Source: Acidobacteriota bacterium
GTDB taxonomy: Bacteria; Acidobacteriota; Vicinamibacteria; Marinacidobacterales; Marinacidobacteraceae
Assembly: GCA_022822745.1 (NCBI GenBank)
Contig: JAJEAO010000035.1
Location: forward strand, 1-64,000
Direction: 5' to 3'
Length of the DNA: 64,000 nucleotides
In this document: piece by piece, positions 52,338 to 61,580 of the stretch
How the letters are laid out: each line of letters begins with the position of its first letter
Numbering within the stretch: position 1 is the stretch's first letter
The notes under the pieces: generated by a model
Told to the model about the DNA's origin: nothing
What the model saw: only the letters and a program-made list of their open reading frames with translations
Databases searched by the model: none
Translations under genes and position numbers: made by a program

Positions 52338-53752
52338 CGACCGCCGCATGCGTTCGCGGATGTGTGGCGGGGGATGAGGAAGCCCTCGCGGGCGAGCCAG
52401 GTGAGGGCGGCGCGGGTTGCGCGCTCGGGGGCCGGGAAGGCCTCGACGGCCCGGGCGGCCGTGCCGGCGGCGATCGCGCTGCGGAAGAGCTCCGGGAGAG
52501 CGATCCGCCCCAGGCGGTGGGCGGGGCGGTGGCGTCCCGGGAGGATGAGCACTTCGGCGGGGACGATCCAGTCGTTTTCCAGGATGCCCCGCGTCCGGAT
52601 CTCGACGCCGGGGGCCGGCCCCAGGGGCGTGTCCGGTTCGATGCGGAGCGCCGGAGCGGGGGGTTGGGCGATTTGCCGGGAGCGGCGGCGCCAGAACGGC
52701 CGGTCGGCGAAGCGCCGCTCCTCGGCGTAGAACGCCCCCGTCCGGACGGCCGATTCCTCGGCGAGCCCCCGCTCCTTGGCCTCGTGGAACCCGAACGCCA
52801 GCTCGGCGTGGTCGGGCCGTTCGAGAGCGGTGCGGAGCGCGACGGCGGCGGTCAGGCCGGAGTCCATCGCCTTCATGGCGCCGAGGCCGGTGAGCGGATC
52901 GAGCGCGCTCGCCGCATCCCCCACGGCGACCGTGCGCGCTTCGCGATCCACGGCGCGTCCCACTACATAGGGCGTCACGTCCGCGGCCCGCAGCGCGGCG
53001 CCCGCCTTCACTTCGGCGAAGTCCCGGAGATCCACGCGACGCACGGCGGCTCGGAACGCCCGTTCCGGGTCCCGCGCCGTCGCGGCGTCCAGCATCACGG
53101 TCACGTCGCGGCGACCGTCCACCACCGGCGCGCTCCACACCCACCCGTCGGCGAACGAGGCGATCAGGGTGGCCTCGCGCGGCCCCGGTGGGAAGTGGCC
53201 CGTGATCGCCGTCGTGCGGAAGCCGGGGTTCTTGCGATCGCTCCGACTCAGTGCCCCGCGGCGGCCGGTCGCATCCACGGCGTACGTCCCCTCCACGCCC
53301 ATGTCGCCCCCGGCCCGTCGACGGACGGTCAGGCGGGCGCGGCCAGAGTGGATCGCCGCTTCCGCGACCGAACCCTCCACGATGCGGACGCCGGACCCGC
53401 GCGCTGCCGCGAGCGCCCAGGCGTCCAGCCGGTCCCGCCGCACGAGGCGCTGCCCCTCGCCCCGCCCGCCCTCCGGCTGGACCGGGATGCGGTCCTCGCG
53501 GCCACCCCAACGAACGAAGTGGTTCCCCGGCCGCGGGGCGTACACCGACTCCGGGAGAGTCAGCCCGTAGGACGCGAGGAGGCGCGGCGCGGACGCCGAG
53601 AGGCTCTCGCCGAGGTGCTGCCGTCGCCGGAGCGGGGAATGGACGAGGACGACGCGGAACCCGAAGACCGCGAGCTGGCGCGCCGCGAGCGCCCCGGCGG
53701 GGCCGCCGCCCGCCACCACCACATCGGCGGCGAGAGTTGCGCCCCCGGTCAA
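52271..53752 (-). CDS. FAD-dependent monooxygenase, candidate QhpG
   Basis: The 493-residue product has the FAD-binding GGGPAG (15-20), a GESLSASAPRLLASYGL segment as in tryptophan-halogenase-like and QhpG-type flavoenzymes, DATGRRG, and GDAASALDPLTGLGAMKAMDSG. QhpG dihydroxylates the CTQ tryptophan of QhpC; a complete qhp pathway here lacks it in the main cluster. That link is inferred from sequence character. The TTG start overlaps the upstream stop (TTGA); no ATG is near the conserved N-terminus. Confidence 0.78.
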   Translation of the reverse strand: MTGGATLAADVVVAGGGPAGALAARQLAVFGFRVVLVHSPLRRRQHLGESLSASAPRLLASYGLTLPESVYAPRPGNHFVRWGGREDRIPVQPEGGRGEGQRLVRRDRLDAWALAAARGSGVRIVEGSVAEAAIHSGRARLTVRRRAGGDMGVEGTYAVDATGRRGALSRSDRKNPGFRTTAITGHFPPGPREATLIASFADGWVWSAPVVDGRRDVTVMLDAATARDPERAFRAAVRRVDLRDFAEVKAGAALRAADVTPYVVGRAVDREARTVAVGDAASALDPLTGLGAMKAMDSGLTAAVALRTALERPDHAELAFGFHEAKERGLAEESAVRTGAFYAEERRFADRPFWRRRSRQIAQPPAPALRIEPDTPLGPAPGVEIRTRGILENDWIVPAEVLILPGRHRPAHRLGRIALPELFRSAIAAGTAARAVEAFPAPERATRAALTWLAREGFLIPRHTSANACGGRQSGGNQRRSVPRISRNASSRQ

Positions 53753-56232
53753 CGCCGGAGAGCGCGGATCCGCCCGAGCGCCTCCTCCACGCCGGCGAGG
53801 ACGAGATCCCGCTGCGCCTCGTCCAGCCAGTCGTCCCGCCGCTCCATCGCCGCGCCGAAGTCCTCGATCATCGTTTCGATGTAGGCGCGATCCTCTTCCA
53901 CCACGATCGGCCGACCGCCCACGATCGCATAGACCGGCGTCGAGTGCGCGAAGAGCCCGATGTCCGTGGTCCACGGCGAGTTCGGTCCCTCGACGCGCAC
54001 CGCGACCCAGGCGCTGTCATCGAGACGCAGATCCCCGGTCACCTCCAGCTCGAACGGCGACGCCGCGATCGGGTCCGCCCCGCCGTCGCCGGCCGCCTCG
54101 CGCCAGACCTCGCCGTTCACCAGCACCACGAGGCGCTCCATGGGGACGGCCGAGAGCGCCCGCGCCCGAACCGCGACCGCGCCCGGTCCGTCGAGCTGGA
54201 TCTCGTCGCCCATCCCGGCGCCGTCCACCGAGAGTTCGAGAAGCGGCCCGTTCGTGGAGAAGCTCCGCCCGGCCCGCAGCCCCGAGACCCACGACTCGAT
54301 GGAGAAATCGCCCTCGACCCGGACGTAGGTCCGTCCGGTGCCGAGCGGCGGATCGCGCGAAGTGTCCGAGAACGTGTCCGAACCGCCCGCGGCGGCGAGG
54401 CGGGCGCCAGCGTTCAGCAGGCGGGCGTAGATCGCCGCCGCTCCGATCTCGGAACTCGGAATGCAGTTGATGTCGAAGAAGTCGGCGACCCCGAGCACGG
54501 CGTCCAGCGGGATCTCGGAGGGGGAGGGGCCCTCGAATCGCTCTCCCTCCGCCAGGTAGCCCCAGTAGGGATGCGGCATCCCGACGACGACCTGCTCTCC
54601 CTGCTCGGCCCGGAGGCGACGGATGTAGTCGAACAGCGGCGGGAACGGCGCTGCCCGGGCGGTGCCGCGCACCCCGGTCGCCAGCGGGAGGAACAGGCGC
54701 TCCGGGTTCAGGAAGGTGCGGTGGCCGAACGGCATCCGGTATTCCTGCCCGTAGCGCAGCCGCACCCGCTCCGTCGAGGCGGGATGGGGACCGGCCACGA
54801 ACCGCTCCATGTCGCCCATCGTGCGCGAGCCGTCCACATGGATCAGGGCGTGGACCACCTGGACCGCCTCCGCTTCCGCCTGCGCCACCAGATCCTCGGG
54901 CGTGATGCGGAGATCCCCGGCGTGGAGGTCGTGGACGTGGGTGTCGCCGGAGCGCCAGCCGCCCGCGGCGAGGTCGGCGAAGCGATCCAGCTCCGCCTCG
55001 AGGACGATCTCCTCGCCGGAGACGATTTCGACGCGGCGCTCCCACGGGAGGTACTCGACGCCGCGCTTCAGGCGCACCGTCGCGGGTCCGGTGGGCAGCT
55101 CGACCACGAATTCCCCGGAGGCGTGGAAGTAATGGGTCTCGGTGAACGAGACGATGCGGCGGAACGAGCCCCGCGGCGCGTGGGCGCGGCCGTCGGCGCC
55201 GAGCACGGTGGCGCGCGCCGCGAGACTCGGCCGGACCCGCAGCCGTCCCCACGCCGGCCCGGCGCGGTCGAGTCCGGTGATCTCCACCGGGCGGATGCCG
55301 CCGCCGTCGACGCCGACCCGCTGGAGACGGGGTCGGCCGTCCCGGTTCGTCGTGAACACGAGCTGCTCCCCGTCGGGCGACCACGCCGGATCGCGCTCGT
55401 CCCACCGGTCGTCGCGGGTCAGGCGGAAGGGGACGCCCCCCTCGGTGGGCAGCAGAAAGAGGTCGTAGCTGCCCCGGATGTCGGAGGCGAAGGCGATCAG
55501 CCGCCCGTCCGGAGAGACTGCCGGGCGGGTGCGGAAGGTCGTCTCCTCGACGTGGATCTCGCTCGCGTCGCCCGGACCCTCGACCCGGAACAGCCCCCCG
55601 GTGCCCGGGAAGTCGGAGCGATTCGAGACCGCGATGACGAAGTCGTCCGGACCGCCGAGCGCGAAGCCCGGGCCCGGGTCCGGCTGGATCTCGTTGGAAC
55701 GCCCGCCCCAGACCAGCGTGTCGGTTCCGTCGGAGGAGACCGAACGGATGTCGAAGCTGCCCGATCCGGCCGAGGCATGGACGACCCGTCCGTGCGGGGC
55801 CGCCCGTGGGTGGAAGTCCATGGCGAGGTCGCTCGTGAGCCGGGTCGGCGTTCCTCCGGAGGCGGCGACCCGGTAGATGTCCAGGTTGCCGTCGAGGTCG
55901 CGGGAGAAGACCAGTGTTTGCCCGTCGGGATCCCAGTCCGGCTCGAAGTCGTAGGTCGCGCCCGGATCGTCGGGGCCGCCGGTGATCTGGCGCGCCACCC
56001 CGCCGGCGACCGGGACCGCCCAGATCCGCCCGTCGAGCGCGAATGCGATCTCCCGACCGTCGGGAGACCAGGTCGGGTATGCCGGCCAGGCGGTGACGCG
56101 GGGGACGAGGTAGTTCTCGACGCGGATCTGTCCGCCCGCGACGGGCGGGTAGCGCAGCGGGCTCATCTGCGCCGCGGCGAACCCGGGGGCCAGCAGGATC
56201 GCGGCGAGGGTGGCGGGGAGGAGGCGCGACAC
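53749..56232 (-). CDS. TolB-propeller plus CehA/PHP-type metallohydrolase, exported
   Basis: The 827-residue product has a Sec signal peptide (to FAAAQ, about 22) and PD40 propeller repeats (TWSPDGREIAF, DWDPDGQTLVF, AVSPDGRLIAFASD, AWSPDGEQLVFTTN). A CehA/PHP-like domain follows with GDTHVHDLHAGD metal ligands, and a late segment AAGGSDTFSDTS. The domain order matches exported proteins annotated CehA/McbA family. Substrate unknown. It shares a 4-base stop/start overlap with the downstream flavoprotein gene, so the two are co-expressed. Confidence 0.88.
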   Translation of the reverse strand: MSRLLPATLAAILLAPGFAAAQMSPLRYPPVAGGQIRVENYLVPRVTAWPAYPTWSPDGREIAFALDGRIWAVPVAGGVARQITGGPDDPGATYDFEPDWDPDGQTLVFSRDLDGNLDIYRVAASGGTPTRLTSDLAMDFHPRAAPHGRVVHASAGSGSFDIRSVSSDGTDTLVWGGRSNEIQPDPGPGFALGGPDDFVIAVSNRSDFPGTGGLFRVEGPGDASEIHVEETTFRTRPAVSPDGRLIAFASDIRGSYDLFLLPTEGGVPFRLTRDDRWDERDPAWSPDGEQLVFTTNRDGRPRLQRVGVDGGGIRPVEITGLDRAGPAWGRLRVRPSLAARATVLGADGRAHAPRGSFRRIVSFTETHYFHASGEFVVELPTGPATVRLKRGVEYLPWERRVEIVSGEEIVLEAELDRFADLAAGGWRSGDTHVHDLHAGDLRITPEDLVAQAEAEAVQVVHALIHVDGSRTMGDMERFVAGPHPASTERVRLRYGQEYRMPFGHRTFLNPERLFLPLATGVRGTARAAPFPPLFDYIRRLRAEQGEQVVVGMPHPYWGYLAEGERFEGPSPSEIPLDAVLGVADFFDINCIPSSEIGAAAIYARLLNAGARLAAAGGSDTFSDTSRDPPLGTGRTYVRVEGDFSIESWVSGLRAGRSFSTNGPLLELSVDGAGMGDEIQLDGPGAVAVRARALSAVPMERLVVLVNGEVWREAAGDGGADPIAASPFELEVTGDLRLDDSAWVAVRVEGPNSPWTTDIGLFAHSTPVYAIVGGRPIVVEEDRAYIETMIEDFGAAMERRDDWLDEAQRDLVLAGVEEALGRIRALRR

Positions 56233-56291
56233 GGGGGTCCGTCAAGTATCCCAGAGGCTTCGGCGCGCCCTGTCGGCTTCCCGGACCGGGC

Positions 56292-56297
56292 TAGAAT
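56292..56297 (+). promoter_or_regulatory. -10-like TAGAAT before trxA
   Basis: TAGAAT lies 63 bases before the trxA start, which has its own GGAG-type ribosome binding site. It is a plausible promoter for a leadered transcript. The -35 is unclear. Confidence 0.45.
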
Positions 56298-56360
56298 CGC
56301 CGCGCCACGGGTGGCCGCTTCGAATCTGGCGGTCCCCGAACCTCCTGGAGAAGCGAACCC

Positions 56361-56699
56361 ATGGCCGACGGCAACGTGCTGGAACTGACGAGCGACAACT
56401 TCGACTCCATCGTGGGCGGTGATCAGCCGACCCTGGTGGATTTCTGGGCCGAGTGGTGCGGCCCCTGCCGGATGATCGCCCCTTCGATCACCGAGCTCGC
56501 CGACGAGTTCGAGGGCCGCGCCCAGGTGGGCAAGGTGGACATCGACGCCGAGCCGATGCTCGCGGACCGGTTCCGCGTGCGCTCGATCCCGACCCTGCTG
56601 TTCTTCGGCCCCGGCGGCGGGAACCCGGTGGGACAGGTCATCGGAGTGCAGCGCAAGGAGGCGCTCGCCGCGCGGCTGGATTCGCTCGTCGAAGCCTGA
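56361..56699 (+). CDS. trxA: thioredoxin
   Basis: The 112-residue product has the classical active site WCGPC (C33, C36), the DFWAEWCGPC helix start, the cis-Pro segment RSIPTLLFF, and the C-terminal helix. It reduces protein disulfides in the cytoplasm. Length is typical. The GGAGAAG upstream supports the ATG start. Confidence 0.97.
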   Translation: MADGNVLELTSDNFDSIVGGDQPTLVDFWAEWCGPCRMIAPSITELADEFEGRAQVGKVDIDAEPMLADRFRVRSIPTLLFFGPGGGNPVGQVIGVQRKEALAARLDSLVEA

Positions 56700-56727
56700 G
56701 CCGCGAGAATCCTCAGTCAGGCGCCGG

Positions 56728-56910
56728 TTGCCGGCGCGCCGGGCCGGTTCTCGCGGTAGCGGCCCTGCCCGGTACGCGTACGCCGGCGCGCCGGGCCGGT
56801 TCTCGCGGTAGCGGCCCCGCCCGGCACGGGTACGCCGGCGACGCCGAGAAACGGTGCGAATTGCCACTCTGGAGAGTGGCGCTCCATACGCGCCGGTCTC
56901 CAGACCGGCG
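56728..56910. repeat. palindromic GC-rich repeat block, copy 2
   Basis: Two overlapping copies of the ~60-base unit seen at 12.55 kb occur at 56728-56788 and 56782-56840. A hairpin unit (56863-56880) reads GCCACTC-TGGA-GAGTGGC. Relative to 12715-12732, one stem pair changed from G-C to A-T while pairing is kept. A further 9-bp inverted repeat with a 2-base loop (CGCCGGTCT/AGACCGGCG) lies at 56891-56910. The block fills most of the gap 56700-57023. Confidence 0.85.
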
Positions 56911-57023
56911 CCGCGATGGAACCCGGCCGTGGACGGGAACCGCCGCACCCCTGCCGGGAGAGCCGGTGGAGAGCGGCGCTCCACAGAGAGCGGCGTCTTG
57001 CATGGCGTGAGACACTGACGGCG

Positions 57024-58565
57024 ATGCACGGCCCCGGCATCCGGATCCTCACCCGGCGGTTTCTCCCGATCATCGCGCTCGGAGCTCTCGCCTGCGGCCC
57101 GCCCCCAGGCGGACTGGTCATCGAGAACGCCCGCATCGTGGACGGGACCGGCGCTCCCGCCTTCCTCGGCGCCGTCCGGATCGAAGACGGCTCGATCACC
57201 CATGTCGGACCCGACGTGTCTCCAGGAGAAGGCGCGGAAGTCGTGGACGCGGGTGGACTCGTCCTCGCTCCCGGTTTCGTGGACACCCACAGCCACGCCG
57301 ACCGGGAGATCCTCGAGCGACTCGATGCGACTGCCGCGGTGAGCCAGGGCATCACCACCGTGGTCGTGGGCCAGGACGGCGGTTCCCCCTACCCGCTCGC
57401 GGACTACCGGAGCCGGCTGGAGGCGGCGCCCGCCACTGTCAACGTCGCCAGCTACGTGGGCCACAACACCCTCCGCGGCCTCGTCCTCGGCGAGGACTTT
57501 CGCCGCGAGGCCACGGCGGAGGAAGTCGCCGAGATGGCACGCCTGCTCGAGACCGAGATGGAAGCCGGGGCGCTCGGGCTGAGCACGGGCCTGGAGTACG
57601 ACCCGGGGATCTACTCACACACCGAGGAAGTCCTCGAACTGGCGCGCGCCGCCGCGGAGGCGGGCGGCCGCTACATCAGCCACATCCGCAGCGAGGACCG
57701 CTGGTTCGACGATGCGGTCGAGGAGATCCTCCGGATCGGCGCCGAGACCGGGATGCCGGTCCAGATCTCCCACGCCAAGCTGGCGCTGAAGAGCCTGTGG
57801 GGCGGCGCGGATGGCTTCCTCGACCGGCTCGACCGCGCCCGCGCCGAGGGCGTGGATGTGACGCTCGACGTGTATCCGTACCCGTACTGGCAGTCCACCC
57901 TCACCGTCATGTTCCCGGACCGCGACTTCGACGACGTCGAGGAAGCCAGCTACGTCGTCACGGAGCTCGCTCCGCCCGAGGGCATCCTCATCCCGGTGTA
58001 CGCGCCCGAGCCCTCCTTCGCCGGGCGCACGCTCGCCTCGATCGCCGAGGAGCTCCGCGAAGAGCCGGCAGTCGTCCTGCTCGACCTGATCCGGCGCGCC
58101 GAGGCGATGCGAGCCGATCCGGCCACCCCGCCGGGAACCCCCATCGAGTCCGTGATCGCGACGAGCATGGCGGAGGACGACATCGCCCGGATCTTCGCGT
58201 GGGAGCACGCCAACCTCTGCACCGACGGGGCTCTCATGGGCGCCCACCCGCGGGGCTTCGGGTCGTTTCCCCGGGCCCTGCGGCAGTTCGTTCGGGAGGG
58301 GGGCGTTCTCACCCTCGAGGAAGCGGTTCGGCGCATGACTTCGCTCGCCGCCGACCACATGGGGTTCCGCGACCGCGGCCGGATCGAACCCGGCATGGCG
58401 GCCGATCTGGTCCTCTTCGATCCCGAAACCGTCGCCGACCGCGCAACCCCCGAGGACCCCCACGCCCTTTCCGTCGGCATCCACCGGGTTCTCGTCGCCG
58501 GTGAGACCGTGTTCGCGCACGGCGAGACCACGAGCGCCCGACCCGGCGCCTTCCTCACCCGATGA
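57024..58565 (+). CDS. D-aminoacylase-like amidohydrolase lipoprotein
   Basis: The 513-residue product has a lipobox LGALAC (Cys24). An N-acyl-D-amino-acid deacylase-type amidohydrolase follows: VDTHSHADRE (H89, H91), VGQDGGSPYP at the position where the family often has a metal-bridging Cys, SHIRSEDRWFDDAVEE, and HAKLALKS. Several members of this family act on N-acyl-D-amino acids or other amides; the substrate is unknown. Its stop overlaps the next gene's ATG (ATGA). Confidence 0.88.
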   Translation: MHGPGIRILTRRFLPIIALGALACGPPPGGLVIENARIVDGTGAPAFLGAVRIEDGSITHVGPDVSPGEGAEVVDAGGLVLAPGFVDTHSHADREILERLDATAAVSQGITTVVVGQDGGSPYPLADYRSRLEAAPATVNVASYVGHNTLRGLVLGEDFRREATAEEVAEMARLLETEMEAGALGLSTGLEYDPGIYSHTEEVLELARAAAEAGGRYISHIRSEDRWFDDAVEEILRIGAETGMPVQISHAKLALKSLWGGADGFLDRLDRARAEGVDVTLDVYPYPYWQSTLTVMFPDRDFDDVEEASYVVTELAPPEGILIPVYAPEPSFAGRTLASIAEELREEPAVVLLDLIRRAEAMRADPATPPGTPIESVIATSMAEDDIARIFAWEHANLCTDGALMGAHPRGFGSFPRALRQFVREGGVLTLEEAVRRMTSLAADHMGFRDRGRIEPGMAADLVLFDPETVADRATPEDPHALSVGIHRVLVAGETVFAHGETTSARPGAFLTR

Positions 58566-59392
58566 CGACTCTCCGCCGACCGCTTTCCCGGCTCCAGCCT
58601 CGACGTCTCGCCCCGATCCTGCTGGGGGGCGGGCTCCTTCTCGCCGGCTGCGGCGGGGGCGGGGACACCTCCCCTCCGACGGCCCCGGCCCCCGCTCCCG
58701 CCCCGTCCCTCGACCTGCCTTTCTCGATCGAGGAGCTCGAGGTGGGCGACGGCGCGGTGGCGGTCGAGGGCTGGCTGGTGGCGATTGGCTGGAGCGGCTG
58801 GCTCTACGACCCGAATGTGGCCGACCACCGGGGAGAGCCGATCGGCGACGCGCCGACGGACGACCCGACGTCGTTCCGCATCGGTTCGGGGCAGGTGATC
58901 CCCGGCGTGGATCAGGGCGTGAGCGGCATGGCCGTCGGCGGGCGCCGGAGCGTCGTCGTCCCGCCGGACATGGCGTTCGGGGCTGCGGGGACGAACACCA
59001 TCCCCGGCAACGCCACCCTGCTCTACGAGTTCGAGCTGGTCGCCGCCGGAGAGGTTCCGTTCAGCGCGACCGACCTGGTCGAGGGCGATGGCCCCGTGGC
59101 CGAGGCCGGGCAGGCGCTCTCCGTCGCCTACCGCGGGTGGATCTACGACCTGCTCGCCGACGGAAACCGGGGCGACCTGTTCGACTCGACGACCACGGAA
59201 GACCCCTTCCAGTTCACGCTGGGTGTGGGAGCGGTCATCGAAGGCTGGGACCAGGGCGTTCCGGGGATGCGGGTCGGCGGCGCGCGACGGCTCGTCCTCC
59301 CCCACGACCTCGCCTACGGGACGACCGGAAACTCGAGGATCCCCGGCTACTCCACCCTGCTCTTCGAGGTCGAGCTGCTCGCGATCGAGTGA
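58562..59392 (+). CDS. tandem FKBP-type peptidyl-prolyl isomerase lipoprotein
   Basis: The 276-residue product has a lipobox LLAGC (Cys30) followed by a short Pro-rich linker. Two FKBP domains follow (about 60-165 and 168-276), each with the motif of a buried substrate groove: IPGVDQGVSGM and IEGWDQGVPGM. It probably acts as a periplasmic or surface foldase. It is coupled to the upstream D-aminoacylase-like gene by an ATGA overlap. Confidence 0.88.
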   Translation: MTTLRRPLSRLQPRRLAPILLGGGLLLAGCGGGGDTSPPTAPAPAPAPSLDLPFSIEELEVGDGAVAVEGWLVAIGWSGWLYDPNVADHRGEPIGDAPTDDPTSFRIGSGQVIPGVDQGVSGMAVGGRRSVVVPPDMAFGAAGTNTIPGNATLLYEFELVAAGEVPFSATDLVEGDGPVAEAGQALSVAYRGWIYDLLADGNRGDLFDSTTTEDPFQFTLGVGAVIEGWDQGVPGMRVGGARRLVLPHDLAYGTTGNSRIPGYSTLLFEVELLAIE

Positions 59393-59438
59393 TCGGCCCG
59401 AGGCTCTCGCGCGGGTACGCTAGGGAGTTGGCCGCCGC

Positions 59439-60491
59439 GTGAACCAGAAGACCTCCGCTCCCGCCCGGATCGCCCGGGACCGGTTTCGGCGGCCGCTCCG
59501 GAGCCTGCGGCTGTCGGTGACCGACCGCTGCAACCTGCGGTGCCAGTACTGCATGCCGGAGGCGGAGTACGTGTGGCTCCCCCGGAAGGACCTGCTGAGC
59601 TTCGAGGAGACCGAGTTCCTGACCGAGCGGTTCGTCGCGCTCGGGGTGCGGCGGGTGCGGATCACCGGGGGCGAGCCGCTGATCCGGCCCCAGCTTCCCG
59701 GCCTCGTCGCCCGGATCGCCGCGGTTGCCGGCGTCGAGGACCTCGCCCTGACGACGAACGGCGTGCTCCTCGCCCCCCAGGCGGCGCCGCTCGCGGAGGC
59801 GGGGCTCCACCGGATCACGGTCAGCCTCGACACCCTCCGCCCGGACCGCTTTCGCGAGCTCACCCGGCGGGACGACCTGCCCCGGGTCCGGGAGGGGATC
59901 CGGGCGGCGCGCAACGCCGGGCTCACGCCGCTGAAGCTGGACACCGTGATGATCCGGGGTCTGAACGACGACGAGGTGACCGACCTGTTCGAGTTCGCTT
60001 CCGCCGAGGATGCCGAGGTCCGGTTCATCGAATACATGGACGTCGGCGGCGCAACCGGCTGGCGGCCCGACCTCGTGTTCCCCGCAGAAGCGATCCGGGA
60101 GGCGATGGCGCGCCGCTACGGGGGGATCGAGCCGGTCGCCGGACAGGATCCCGCCGCCCCCGCGCGCCGGTACCGGGTTCCCGACGGACGGGTGTTCGGC
60201 GTCATCGCCTCGGTGACCGAGCCGTTCTGCCGCACCTGCGACCGCAGCCGGATCACGGCCGACGGTCGCTGGTACCGCTGCCTCTACGCCGCCGACGGGC
60301 TGGATCTGCGCGGGCCGATCCGCGACGGGGCGAGTCCCGCCGAGATCGAGGCGCTCATCGCCTCCACCTGGGGCGACCGAACCGACCGCGGCGCCGAGGA
60401 GCGGGCCGAGCTGGACCGCCGGGAAACGCTCGTTCCGCTGACCGACCTTCGCGCCGACCCCCACCTCGAGATGCACACCCGGGGGGGCTGA
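59439..60491 (+). CDS. moaA: GTP 3',8-cyclase MoaA
   Basis: The 350-residue radical SAM enzyme has CNLRCQYC (C31, C35, C38) and a second C-terminal cluster (C264, C267, C281). It ends in the GG that activates the reaction in the known enzyme. It carries out the first step of molybdopterin synthesis. MoaC and other moa genes are not in this window. GTG start after a 46-base gap from the FKBP gene. Confidence 0.95.
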   Translation: MNQKTSAPARIARDRFRRPLRSLRLSVTDRCNLRCQYCMPEAEYVWLPRKDLLSFEETEFLTERFVALGVRRVRITGGEPLIRPQLPGLVARIAAVAGVEDLALTTNGVLLAPQAAPLAEAGLHRITVSLDTLRPDRFRELTRRDDLPRVREGIRAARNAGLTPLKLDTVMIRGLNDDEVTDLFEFASAEDAEVRFIEYMDVGGATGWRPDLVFPAEAIREAMARRYGGIEPVAGQDPAAPARRYRVPDGRVFGVIASVTEPFCRTCDRSRITADGRWYRCLYAADGLDLRGPIRDGASPAEIEALIASTWGDRTDRGAEERAELDRRETLVPLTDLRADPHLEMHTRGG

Positions 60492-60518
60492 CCCCCGGGG
60501 CCACCGACGGCTCGTCCG

Positions 60519-61520
60519 TCAGCGGGACGGCGACGGCGAGTCGGTCGCCTCCTCCTCGAGGCGGACCTCGACGATCGCGTTCTCCCGGAGCTTCTCCACG
60601 AAGTTGCCCATCTCCGCCTCCATCTTCTCGCCGTAGAGCGCCTCGGCGATCTGGTTGCGCACCTCGTCGAGCGGGATCGTGGAGCCCTCGGTCCGTTCGT
60701 CCACCCGAAGCAGGTAGAGCGACTCCCCGATGCGCAGCGGCTCGGACATCTGACCGGCTTCGAGCCCTTCCACGACAGAGCGGAACGACTCGTCGAGTTC
60801 GCGCACCTCGAAGAGACCAAGCACGCCCCCGCTCTCGGCGGACTCCGATTCGGACCGGACCTTCGCGACTTCCTCGAAATCGGTCCCGCTCTCGATGAGC
60901 CGCCGGGCCTCGGCGATCCGTTCGCGAGCCTGCGCCTCGCCCGCCTCGCCGATGTGGATCACCAGCTCCCGGAGACGGACCTCCGGTGGCCGGGAGTAGT
61001 CGTCCACGTTCTCGCGGTAGCGCTGCTCGATCTCGGGTTCGCTGATGCGGACCCGCTCCTCGATGTCCTGGCGGCGGATCTCCTGGATGAGAACTCCTTC
61101 GAAGAACTGCTGCTTCAGCTCCTCCATCGTGGTTCCCTGAAGCTCGACCTGACGGATGAACTCCTCCTCGTCGGGAAGGTTCATCTCCTCCATCGTGGCC
61201 TGCTTCCACTCGTCGAAGTACCGGTCGGGCACCCGCAGCCCGCGCTGATCCGCGACCTGGAGGATCAGCGCGTTGTCCACCATCCCCTGGAGGATCTGGC
61301 CGCGGAACTCCGCCACGATCACCGGGTCGTCGGGAAGACCGAGCCGCTCGCCCTGGATCTGGACCTGTCGCTCCAGCTCGCTGAGCGTGATGATGTCGCC
61401 GTTGACGACGGCGACCACCCGGTCGAGAACCTCGGTCTGGGCCCGGGCGCCGCTGCTCGCCAGCGTCATCGCGAGCGCGGCCAGCGGGATCAGAACGAGA
61501 GAACGGGTGGGGGACGACAT
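60519..61520 (-). CDS. SurA-like parvulin chaperone
   Basis: The 333-residue product has a signal peptide (about 1-28, ARA-Q). A SurA N-terminal chaperone domain follows (VVAVVNGDIITLSELE) and a parvulin domain in the second half (VRLRELVIHIG and SESESAESGGVLGLFEV). It would assist outer-membrane or exported protein folding. TAGAAT and a GGAG ribosome binding site lie upstream. It is followed downstream by moaA on the other strand. Confidence 0.88.
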   Translation of the reverse strand: MSSPTRSLVLIPLAALAMTLASSGARAQTEVLDRVVAVVNGDIITLSELERQVQIQGERLGLPDDPVIVAEFRGQILQGMVDNALILQVADQRGLRVPDRYFDEWKQATMEEMNLPDEEEFIRQVELQGTTMEELKQQFFEGVLIQEIRRQDIEERVRISEPEIEQRYRENVDDYSRPPEVRLRELVIHIGEAGEAQARERIAEARRLIESGTDFEEVAKVRSESESAESGGVLGLFEVRELDESFRSVVEGLEAGQMSEPLRIGESLYLLRVDERTEGSTIPLDEVRNQIAEALYGEKMEAEMGNFVEKLRENAIVEVRLEEEATDSPSPSR

Positions 61521-61549
61521 CGGCGAGCTTCTCCGGGGTGGAATCCCCG

Positions 61550-61555
61550 ATTCTA
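61550..61555 (-). promoter_or_regulatory. -10-like TAGAAT before the SurA-like gene
   Basis: On the minus strand the hexamer lies about 29 bases before the SurA-like ATG, with a GGAGAAG ribosome binding site between them. This is a leadered arrangement. Confidence 0.45.
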
Positions 61556-61580
61556 GTTTCGGGACGGCGGCGCGTCCGGT

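Noticed and set aside
53251..56388. 1,045-codon plus-strand frame opposite the TolB/CehA and flavoprotein genes
   Set aside because: It covers two well-supported minus-strand genes, is dominated by Arg, Pro and Gly, and shows no domain or start signal.
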